Origin: Actinomycetota bacterium
GTDB lineage: Bacteria > Actinomycetota > Thermoleophilia > Gaiellales > Gaiellaceae
Assembly: GCA_016870235.1 (NCBI GenBank)
Contig: VGCB01000232.1
Coordinates: 1-5,358, forward strand
Reading direction: 5' to 3'
DNA length: 5,358 nt
Position numbers and translations under genes: made by a program. How positions within the stretch are numbered: the first letter of the stretch is position 1; each line of letters opens with the position of its first letter. Under the pieces are notes generated by a model. That model made no database searches. It saw only the letters and a program-made list of their open reading frames with translations, and had not been told where the DNA came from. Positions 1 to 4,183 of the stretch are shown in pieces.

Positions 1-856
1 CACGGGGCGGCCGTGGCACCTGTGGGTGCAGCTCTACGACCGGTTCGAGCGGATCGACGGCCGCTGGCTGATCGCGGAGCACGCCCTCAACGGCGTCGAC
101 TCGATCCCGCCGCGCCCGGACATCCCGAAGGAGTGGTACACCGGGCATCCCGACCACCCGCCGACGGATCACCTGGCGCCGTGGCAGGAGCGGGGGCGGG
201 CCTCGATCGCCATGAGCGCGCCCGACGTCGTGGCCGGGATGCGGCGCCTCCGAGCGTCCGTGCTCGCCGACGGTGCGCTCCCCGGCAAGGCGAAGGCGCT
301 CTTCGCGGCGGCGGTGGCGGCGGCGAAGGGGCACGAGGAGCTGCTGCGCGCGTACCTGACGACTGCGCGAGAGGCGGGGCTCGCGCTCGAGGAGGCATGG
401 GGCGCGGCAGCGGTGATTCTGATCTCGCGCGGCGAGGCGGTGGCCGAGCGGTTCGCGGTCGCCGTGATCGAGCTCTTCGGCTCGCCGCCTCCGTCCGAGC
501 CGGCGCTTGCCGCCGACCTCGACGAGGCGGTCGCCTACCTCACCGAGTACTACGGCGCCGTCCCGCCGCGGTTCGCCTTCCTCGAGGACGTGTCGCCTGA
601 CGCGTTCGTCGGCCTGTACCTCCAGCACCGCGGCTCGCTTCGCAGCGAGGGGCTCGACCCAATCTGGCGTGAGCTCGTCGTCTGCGCGATCAACGCCGCC
701 GACTTCCAGCCCGACCTGATGGCGATCCACGCGGGCGCCGCCCGCAAGCTCGGCGCGCCCAAGCAGGCGATCGCCGAGGCGGTGCTCGCGGCCCTTCCCG
801 TCGCCGGCCTCGCCGTGTGGTCGAAGGCGGCGGACACGATCGCCGCGCTCGACTGA
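1..856 (+). CDS. SnoaL-like / tandem carboxymuconolactone decarboxylase-like fusion protein (5' partial)
   Basis: The reading frame is open from base 2 to the TGA at 854-856, so the gene begins upstream of the window; the GTG at 26 is an internal codon, not a convincing start. The first ~30 visible residues (LYDRFERIDGRWLIAEHAL) resemble the last strands of a SnoaL/NTF2-like fold. A linker rich in Pro, His and Asp follows (about 110-210). Then come two helical segments that resemble CMD/AhpD-like domains: roughly 220-480 (RASVLADGALPGKAK...AREAGLALEEAW) and roughly 530-850 (WRELVVCAINAAD...AIHAGAARKLGAPKQAIAEAV). Known family members often use a Cys-x-x-Cys...His site. Here the second domain keeps the His (728-730) but has Gln and Leu where the cysteines would be (707-709, 716-718), and the first domain lacks all three. 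A peroxidase-type reaction is therefore unlikely; a decarboxylase, hydrolase or purely structural role is open. The CMD assignment of the C-terminal domain is fairly secure, that of the other two parts less so. Confidence 0.72.
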   Translation, partial: TGRPWHLWVQLYDRFERIDGRWLIAEHALNGVDSIPPRPDIPKEWYTGHPDHPPTDHLAPWQERGRASIAMSAPDVVAGMRRLRASVLADGALPGKAKALFAAAVAAAKGHEELLRAYLTTAREAGLALEEAWGAAAVILISRGEAVAERFAVAVIELFGSPPPSEPALAADLDEAVAYLTEYYGAVPPRFAFLEDVSPDAFVGLYLQHRGSLRSEGLDPIWRELVVCAINAADFQPDLMAIHAGAARKLGAPKQAIAEAVLAALPVAGLAVWSKAADTIAALD

Positions 857-866
857 GCGCCCGCAA

Positions 867-900
867 CCTCAGAGCGAGGTGAGCCTCAGAGCGAGGTGAG
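867..900. repeat. Perfect 17-bp tandem duplication at a gene end
   Basis: The 17-mer CCTCAGAGCGAGGTGAG occurs at 867-883 and again, without a gap, at 884-900. The second copy contains the stop codon (886-888, reverse strand) and last four codons of the leftward oxidoreductase gene; the first lies in the short gap between the two convergent genes. Each copy can form a small stem (CCTC with GAGG), but no T-run follows, so a terminator role is only possible. Replication slippage is the simplest origin. Confidence 0.9.
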
Positions 901-1761
901 CGTGGGCGCGAGCCGCCGGAGCTGGCCGAGGGAGTCGCTCCCGACCGCCTGCACCGCAACGTGGTCGGCGCCGGCGTCGAGGTGCTCCCGCACCCGCGCT
1001 GCGATCGCCTCCTCGTCGCCCCAGGCGACGAGCGCGTCGACGAGCCGGTCGGAGCCGCCGCCGTCGAAGTCCGCGTCCTCGAAGCCGAGGCGGCGCCAGT
1101 TGCTCACGTAGTTCTCGAGCGTGAGGTAGAGCGCGAGGTGGTCGCGCCCAGCGGCTCTCGCCGCGTCCGCATCCTCGGTCAGGACGACTGCCTGCTCGGG
1201 GAGGACGAGCTTTCCCGCTCCGACCGTCTCCCGGGCGAGGCGCGTGTGCTCCGGGGTGACGAGGTACGGATGCGTGCCGGCCGTGCGCTCGGCTGCGAGC
1301 GCCAGCATCCTCGGAGCGAGCGCGGCGATCACGACCTTCGCAGGCTCGGCGGGAGCGGGCAGCCGGTACTGCGCCGCGTCCATCTCGTCGAGGTAGGCGC
1401 GCATGTCGGTGAGCGGTCGCGCGTACACCTTGTTGCGCATCGGCGCGATCGCCCGGTGGCTCACCCCGATCCCGAGCAGGAACCGTCCGGGGAAGGCCTC
1501 GGCCAGGGTGTTGGCGCCGTTCGCCATCGCGATCCCGTCACGCGCCCAGATCGTCGCAATCCCGGTCGCGACGACGATCCGTTCGGTGGCTCCGAGCAAC
1601 GTCGCCGCGTGCGCGAACGCCTCCCGGTTGAACGGGCTCTCGCCGAACCAGAGCGAGCCGTACCCGAGCTCCTCGAGCTCGCGCGCGGCCGTGCGCTCGG
1701 CCGCGGCCGGCTCGAGCGCGATCGGGCCGAGCCAGACGCCCACCTTCCCCAGATCTCTCAT
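886..1761 (-). CDS. LLM class F420-dependent oxidoreductase
   Basis: A 291-residue protein of the luciferase-like monooxygenase (bacterial luciferase-type TIM barrel) superfamily, most like the actinobacterial group annotated as probable F420-dependent oxidoreductases (TIGR03620/MSMEG_4141-like, assigned from memory). Such cytosolic enzymes move hydride between reduced cofactor F420 and organic substrates; this one's substrate is unknown. Visible features are the first strand KVGVWLGP (residues 6-13), the helix and strand ARELEELGYGSLWFGES (26-42), ATGIATIWARD (65-75), the family signature GRFLLGIGVSH (92-102), GTHPYLVTPEHTR (162-174), NYVSNWRRLGF (217-227) and GADHVAVQ (264-271). The length is normal and no truncation is seen. 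The ATG start is supported by AGGAG (reverse strand, 1768-1772) six bases upstream. It converges on the upstream CMD-like gene and diverges from the SnoaL-like gene. Flavin rather than F420 cannot be excluded from sequence alone. Confidence 0.9.
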   Translation of the reverse strand: MRDLGKVGVWLGPIALEPAAAERTAARELEELGYGSLWFGESPFNREAFAHAATLLGATERIVVATGIATIWARDGIAMANGANTLAEAFPGRFLLGIGVSHRAIAPMRNKVYARPLTDMRAYLDEMDAAQYRLPAPAEPAKVVIAALAPRMLALAAERTAGTHPYLVTPEHTRLARETVGAGKLVLPEQAVVLTEDADAARAAGRDHLALYLTLENYVSNWRRLGFEDADFDGGGSDRLVDALVAWGDEEAIAARVREHLDAGADHVAVQAVGSDSLGQLRRLAPTLTSL

Positions 1762-1767
1762 GCCGTG

Positions 1768-1775
1768 CTCCTCTC
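1768..1775 (-). promoter_or_regulatory. Ribosome binding site of the LLM oxidoreductase
   Basis: Read on the reverse strand, GAGAGGAG sits six bases before the ATG at 1761. It fixes the start of the oxidoreductase and is clearly stronger than any such site before the divergent SnoaL-like gene. Confidence 0.7.
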
Positions 1776-1791
1776 GCGGGTCGTCGCCTCG

Positions 1792-1801
1792 ATCCTACGG
1801 T
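1792..1801. promoter_or_regulatory. Possible overlapping divergent -10 elements
   Basis: The 80-bp gap between the divergent starts must hold promoters for both genes. Forward, TACGGT (1796-1801) lies 40 bases before the SnoaL-like ATG. On the reverse strand TAGGAT (1797-1792) lies 30 bases before the oxidoreductase ATG. Both fit the TAnnnT pattern and overlap by two bases. No convincing -35 hexamer was found for either, so these are weak candidates. Confidence 0.25.
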
Positions 1802-1841
1802 CTCCGTTGCGCGCACACGCCGGGTGCGAGATGATCGCCGC

Positions 1842-2345
1842 ATGGCAGAGATCGACGACATCCGCGCTCGGCTCGACCTGCTCGAGGCGGAGCGGGAGGT
1901 TCTCCGCAACCTCCACCGGTACGCGCAGTGCATCGACTACGGCGACGAGGCGGGCTGGGTCGACTGCTTCACCGAGGACGGGGTCTTCGACATCCGGCCG
2001 CGGCTCGAAGGCTCGCACCAGCCCGACCGTCTGATCAGCGGGCGGGAGGAGCTCCGGGCCTTCATCGCGCGCCACACGCGGGCTCCCGAGCTCTGGCACA
2101 AGCACATGATCGTGGAGCCGCTGATCGACGTCGATCTCGCGGCCGGCACCGCGACCTGCAGCTGCTACCTGTTCGTGCTGATGGAGAACGAGGACGCCCC
2201 CGTCCTACGCGTCTTCGGCCGCTACCGCGACGAGCTCGCGAAGGGTGCCGACGGCCGCTGGCGCTTCGCGCGCCGCATCGCCGAGGTCGAGTCGATGCGC
2301 AAGGGCCTGCCGCCGTTCGTCGACGGTAGACCGGGTCCTCGATGA
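1842..2345 (+). CDS. SnoaL-like (NTF2-fold) domain protein
   Basis: A complete 167-residue single-domain protein of the SnoaL-like/NTF2 fold (cone-shaped alpha+beta barrel). The family includes polyketide cyclases, ketosteroid isomerase-like and dehydratase-like enzymes, as well as non-catalytic members. The N-terminal helical part with REVLRNLHRYAQCIDYGDEA (residues 18-37) and the following CFTEDGVFDIR are characteristic; later strands with GRYRDELAKGADGRWRFARR (about 126-145) form the usual C-terminal sheet. Acidic and aromatic residues around the pocket are present, but no specific reaction can be read from them. ATG 1842 is preferred over the in-frame GTG at 1824 because family members start just before the LLEAEREVL helix; neither start has a strong Shine-Dalgarno. 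The last residues (VDGRPGPR) run to the edge of the downstream repeat region and may be a degraded or extended tail. It is divergently paired with the LLM oxidoreductase, which suggests, but does not prove, a shared pathway. Confidence 0.85.
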   Translation: MAEIDDIRARLDLLEAEREVLRNLHRYAQCIDYGDEAGWVDCFTEDGVFDIRPRLEGSHQPDRLISGREELRAFIARHTRAPELWHKHMIVEPLIDVDLAAGTATCSCYLFVLMENEDAPVLRVFGRYRDELAKGADGRWRFARRIAEVESMRKGLPPFVDGRPGPR

Positions 2346-2361
2346 ACTGAAGCGTCTGGCT

Positions 2362-2405
2362 GCGCGCGTCTGCTTGGTGGTAGACCGAGGTAGCAGTCGC
2401 GGCGC
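2362..2405 (+). repeat. Class A hairpin 1 (degenerate)
   Basis: The left arm GCGCGCGTCTGCT (2362-2374) pairs imperfectly with 2392-2405 around a 17-nt loop (2375-2391, TGGTGGTAGACCGAGGT). The right arm has one A-to-T change and one inserted base relative to perfect pairing. The loop still matches the class A consensus, so this is an older, decayed copy. It is followed by CCGGATCCTG as in the other forward copies. Confidence 0.75.
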
Positions 2406-2434
2406 ACACCCGGATCCTGTCCACTTGCCCTTCC

Positions 2435-2452
2435 GCGTCTGGCTGAAGCCAG
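2435..2452 (+). repeat. Half class B hairpin fused to a class A linker
   Basis: GCGTCTGGCTGAAGCCAG is identical to the first 18 bases of the complete hairpin at 2792, but the expected right-arm end ACGC is replaced by GCTC and the sequence continues as a class A linker. Only CTGGC-TGAA-GCCAG can still pair. The switch happens at or just after CTGAAGCC, which both repeat classes share. Confidence 0.7.
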
Positions 2453-2466
2453 GCTCTTCTTGCCTG

Positions 2467-2526
2467 CCGAGCTCTCTCGCGTCTGCTGGGTGAGGGACGG
2501 TAGGTAGCAGACGCGAGAGAGCTCGG
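2467..2526 (+). repeat. Class A hairpin 2, perfect 21-bp stem
   Basis: Arms 2467-2487 and 2506-2526 are perfect reverse complements (inner end GCGTCTGCT/AGCAGACGC, outer end CCGAGCTCTC). The 18-nt loop is GGGTGAGGGACGGTAGGT. No T-run follows either end, so a standard intrinsic terminator is not indicated. Confidence 0.95.
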
Positions 2527-2553
2527 ATCCTGAAGCCGGGCTGTGTTGGTTTG

Positions 2554-2613
2554 CCGGGTGCGCGCGCGTCTGCTGGGTGTGGGACGGGAGGTAGCAGACG
2601 CGCGCGCACCCGG
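2554..2613 (+). repeat. Class A hairpin 3, perfect 21-bp stem
   Basis: Arms 2554-2574 and 2593-2613 are perfect reverse complements; the outer stem is CCGGGTGCGCGC instead of the AGCTCTC-type sequence of hairpin 2. The 18-nt loop GGGTGTGGGACGGGAGGT has three GGG runs and a GG, so a two-layer G-quadruplex in the loop is conceivable. Confidence 0.95.
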
Positions 2614-2624
2614 ATCCTGAAGCC

Positions 2625-2641
2625 GGGAACCTGCGGTTCCC
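2625..2641 (+). repeat. Small hairpin GGGAACC-TGC-GGTTCCC
   Basis: A perfect 7-bp stem with a 3-nt loop lies directly after the forward GGATCCTGAAGCC element. A similar G-rich stem (2845-2865) sits next to the inverted copy of that element, so this may be the outer edge of the repeat unit. Confidence 0.7.
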
Positions 2642-2688
2642 TGGGACCCTCCCTTGCGATCGAGTCCGGCACCGCGCCACCGCTCCTC

Positions 2689-2712
2689 CGCGTCTGGCTT
2701 CGGCCAGACGCG
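2689..2712 (+). repeat. Class B hairpin with UUCG tetraloop
   Basis: CGCGTCTGGC (2689-2698) pairs perfectly with GCCAGACGCG (2703-2712) around TTCG. As RNA this is a C(UUCG)G loop, an exceptionally stable tetraloop. No T-run follows. Confidence 0.9.
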
Positions 2713-2778
2713 TCTGCAGGAACAAGGCAGTCTGGACGGGATCGGGCTTCGGTGTTCTGATCCCCGGGGCGGTCTACG

Positions 2779-2793
2779 GCGTCCGTTGGACGC
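2779..2793 (+). repeat. Small hairpin GCGTCC-GTT-GGACGC
   Basis: A 6-bp perfect stem with a 3-nt loop. It overlaps the first bases of the next class B hairpin (2791), so the two structures exclude each other in a single strand. Confidence 0.55.
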
Positions 2794-2814
2794 GTCTGGC
2801 TGAAGCCAGACGCG
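2791..2814. repeat. Class B hairpin with TGAA loop
   Basis: CGCGTCTGGC (2791-2800) pairs perfectly with GCCAGACGCG (2805-2814) around TGAA. The stem is identical to that at 2689. On the reverse strand the loop reads TTCA, one base from the TTCG of the other copy, so this copy is probably in the opposite orientation. Confidence 0.9.
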
Positions 2815-2844
2815 GAAAGGGAGATGCAGGACACGAATGCAGGA

Positions 2845-2865
2845 GGGGTTCCCAAGGGGAACCCC
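2845..2865 (+). repeat. Hairpin GGGGTTCCC-AAG-GGGAACCCC
   Basis: A perfect 9-bp stem with a 3-nt loop next to the inverted GGCTTCAGGATCC element. It probably corresponds to the 2625-2641 hairpin on the other side of the large inverted repeat. Confidence 0.75.
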
Positions 2866-2884
2866 GTTCCCCTGGCTTCAGGAT

Positions 2885-2943
2885 CCGGGAGTGCGCGCGT
2901 CTGCTACGTCGGTCCCTCGCCCAGCAGACGCGCGCACACACGG
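2885..2943 (-). repeat. Class A hairpin 4 (inverted copy)
   Basis: The inner 15 bp (2891-2905 with 2923-2937) are perfect; extending outward to 2885 and 2943 gives 21 positions with two mismatches, the same stem length as hairpins 2 and 3. Read on the reverse strand, the 17-nt loop is GGGCGAGGGACCGACGT and the unit ends CCCGGATCCTGAAGCC, matching the forward copies. Confidence 0.9.
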
Positions 2944-2955
2944 CAAACAAACACA

Positions 2956-2994
2956 GCGCGTCTGGTACCTCGGTCCCTCACCCACCAGACGCGC
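2956..2994 (-). repeat. Class A hairpin 5 (inverted copy, short stem)
   Basis: An 11-bp perfect stem (GCGCGTCTGGT with ACCAGACGCGC) encloses a 17-nt loop that differs from hairpin 4 at two positions. The inner stem has G-C where hairpins 2-4 have C-G, a paired change. It lies 61 bp from hairpin 4 (loop to loop), so the linker is shorter than in the forward 87-bp units. Confidence 0.88.
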
Positions 2995-3055
2995 GAGAAC
3001 ACGGCCGGGCAGGCAATCAACACAGCGCGAGAACACCGCCAGGCCAGACGCTACA
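2995..3055 (-). repeat. Truncated inverted repeat remnant
   Basis: The linker AACACGG...CAACACAGCGCG recurs here as it does between hairpins 4 and 5 (2939-2960), followed by GCCAGACGC (3043-3051), which looks like a lone right arm. The matching left arm is largely missing (GCGCGAGAAC instead of GCGCGTCTGG). It appears to be a decayed third inverted unit, ending about 40 bp before the E1 alpha start. Confidence 0.6.
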
Positions 3056-3069
3056 GTGGATCGGTCCAC
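3052..3069 (+). promoter_or_regulatory. Possible -10 element and small hairpin upstream of E1 alpha
   Basis: TACAGT (3052-3057) fits the TAnnnT pattern 38 bases before the E1 alpha ATG, similar to TACGGT before the SnoaL-like gene; no good -35 was found. It overlaps a 5-bp stem GTGGA-TCGG-TCCAC (3056-3069). If real, the promoter is wedged against the repeat cluster. Confidence 0.25.
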
Positions 3070-3095
3070 CGCCGAGCACGGGAGACGCGACGAGC

Positions 3096-4139
3096 ATGGC
3101 AGCCAGGGAGGCGGAGCCGGTCGGCTCGCTCCGCGAGGTGAGAGACGCCGGCCTCGATCGCGAGGATCTCCTCGGCATCTACCGGAACATGCTGATCGCG
3201 CGGGGGATCGAGGAGCGCGGGCACATCCTCTACAAGCAGGGCCGCATTCCCGGCTCGTTCTACACGGGCCGCGGCAACGAGGGCTCCGCTGTCGGCGTCG
3301 CGACCGCGATGGGCCCCGAGGACGTCGGGACGCCGGTGCAGCGCGACATGGGCGTCCACATCACCCGCGGGATCGAGCCGTGGCGGATCTTCGCGCAGTA
3401 CATGGGCCGGATCGACGGGCCCACGCGCGGGCGCGACGGGAACATCCACCTCGGCGACCCGCGGCTCGGGCTGCACCCGATGGTCAGCCACCTGCCGGCG
3501 ATGCTGCCCGTCGCCGTGGGCATGGCGCTCGCCTTTCGGATCCGGGAGGAGGCTCGCGTCGCAGTCGCCTGGACGGGCGAGGGCGCGATGGCGCGCGGCG
3601 ACGCGCACGAGGCGATGAACTTCGCGGGCGTCAGACGGCTGCCGGTCGTCTTCGTCGTCGACAACAATCAGTGGGCGTACTCGACGCCGACCCATCTCCA
3701 GTACGCGGTCGAGCATCTCGCCGACCGCGCATCCGCCTACGGGTTCGACGGGGTGGTCGTCGACGGCACGGACGTCCTCGCCGTCTACCGCGAGGCGCGT
3801 CAGGCGATCGAGAAGGCACGGTCGGGCGGCGGGCCGACGCTGATCGAGTCGATCACGCTGCGCATGGAGGGGCATGCGGTGCATGACGACGCCTCCTACG
3901 TCCCGCGCGAGCTGATCGAGGAGTGGCGACGGCGCGATCCCATCGTCCGCTTCCAGGCCTGGCTGCGCGAGAACGCCGACCTGGACGAGGAAGAGGACGC
4001 GGCGATCGGGGAGCGCGTGAAGCAGCTTCTCGCCGACGCCCTCGAACGGGCGGAGGCCTCCCCGCAGCCCGATCCCGCCACCGTCGCCGCGGGTGTCTAC
4101 GCCGATCCGGACGAGCTCGACACGCCACACCACCGATGA
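3096..4139 (+). CDS. 2-oxoacid dehydrogenase complex E1 component, alpha subunit
   Basis: This 347-residue protein is a thiamine-diphosphate-dependent E1 alpha subunit. With E1 beta it decarboxylates a 2-oxoacid and transfers the acyl group to E2-bound lipoate. The N-terminal region holds LLGIYRNMLIARGIEERG (25-42) and GRIPGSFYTGRGNEG (49-63). The ThDP/magnesium motif runs from GEGA (161-164) to VVDNN (187-191), about 30 residues as expected. GEG replaces the GDG of many pyruvate dehydrogenases; GEG is usual in branched-chain E1 alpha and related bacterial proteins. MEGHAVHDDASYVP (257-270) is the conserved active-site loop region. Length is typical. The ATG is preceded by GGGAG (3080-3084) at a rather long distance of 11 bases. 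It is first in an operon with E1 beta and E2. The name pdhA, bkdA1 or acoA cannot be chosen from sequence alone, so no symbol is given. Confidence 0.95.
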   Translation: MAAREAEPVGSLREVRDAGLDREDLLGIYRNMLIARGIEERGHILYKQGRIPGSFYTGRGNEGSAVGVATAMGPEDVGTPVQRDMGVHITRGIEPWRIFAQYMGRIDGPTRGRDGNIHLGDPRLGLHPMVSHLPAMLPVAVGMALAFRIREEARVAVAWTGEGAMARGDAHEAMNFAGVRRLPVVFVVDNNQWAYSTPTHLQYAVEHLADRASAYGFDGVVVDGTDVLAVYREARQAIEKARSGGGPTLIESITLRMEGHAVHDDASYVPRELIEEWRRRDPIVRFQAWLRENADLDEEEDAAIGERVKQLLADALERAEASPQPDPATVAAGVYADPDELDTPHHR

Positions 4140-4183
4140 GCGGGACGGCACCATCGACGAGCCCGTGGGCCTGTCACCGATGA
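4136..4183 (+). other. 15-codon mini-ORF bridging E1 alpha and E1 beta
   Basis: ATG at 4136 overlaps the E1 alpha stop (ATGA, 4136-4139). The frame encodes [15 protein letters not shown] and stops at 4181-4183, again as ATGA with the preferred E1 beta start (4180). The peptide has no recognisable feature. The arrangement could let ribosomes pass from E1 alpha to E1 beta by stop-and-restart, given that E1 beta lacks a clear Shine-Dalgarno. It may be chance. Confidence 0.35.

Larger units (their letters stand above)
2443..2616 (+). repeat. Two tandem 87-bp repeat units
   Basis: Units 2443-2529 and 2530-2616 both begin CTGAAGCC and end CGGATC, and align without gaps at 68 of 87 positions (counted by hand). 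Each holds a ~24-bp linker, a 21-bp left arm, an 18-nt loop and a 21-bp right arm. Differences lie in the linker (7), loop (2) and stem (10, as five compensated pairs). Confidence 0.9.
2347..3055. repeat. Palindromic repeat cluster (class A and class B hairpins, forward and inverted)
   Basis: This non-coding stretch between the SnoaL-like gene and the 2-oxoacid dehydrogenase operon is built from hairpins sharing the core GCGTCTG and its complement CAGACGC. By eye the core occurs ten times forward and seven times reversed here, and I found only one further copy elsewhere in the window (1733-1739). Class A units have a long stem around a conserved 17-18 nt loop; copies start near 2362, 2467 and 2554 (forward), and 2885 and 2956 (inverted). 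Class B units are 10-bp stems closed by tetraloops at 2689 and 2791. A GGATCCTGAAGCC element follows forward class A units and precedes the first inverted one as its complement. The arrangement resembles REP/BIME-type interspersed palindromes, but no RAYT transposase is in view and I cannot name the family. I see no gene in it, and nothing clear in 2642-2688 and 2713-2778. Confidence 0.9.

Noticed and set aside
961..2034. 357-residue forward open frame over the LLM oxidoreductase
   Set aside because: It is the antisense shadow of the oxidoreductase, whose motifs and ribosome binding site are clear; the frame also runs through the divergent promoter region into another gene.
2467..2613. Intrinsic transcription terminators
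   Set aside because: The stems are long enough, but no T-run follows on either strand and the 17-18 nt loops are conserved, which terminators do not require. A weak terminating effect is still possible.
2738..2764. Hairpin GGGATC...GATCCC with a 15-nt loop
   Set aside because: Only 6 bp with a long loop and no link to the repeat cores; could easily be chance in GC-rich DNA.
2205..2855. Long reverse-strand open frames (216 and 167 residues) over the repeat cluster
   Set aside because: They translate the 87-bp repeats, are antisense to the end of the SnoaL-like gene, and have no ribosome binding site or family features.
2347..3055. CRISPR array
   Set aside because: The repeats are long hairpins in both orientations with related, not unique, intervening sequence and irregular spacing (87, 61 bp and larger); no cas gene is visible.
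2347..3055. Integron attC sites or a phage attachment site
   Set aside because: No integrase, no cassette genes and no recognisable attC core (GTTRRRY) arrangement; perfect stems without the usual unpaired bases argue against attC.
4093..4179. E1 beta starting at GTG 4093 or GTG 4165
   Set aside because: The extra N-terminal residues are the out-of-frame reading of the E1 alpha end and do not match the family, which starts at the [13 protein letters not shown] segment.
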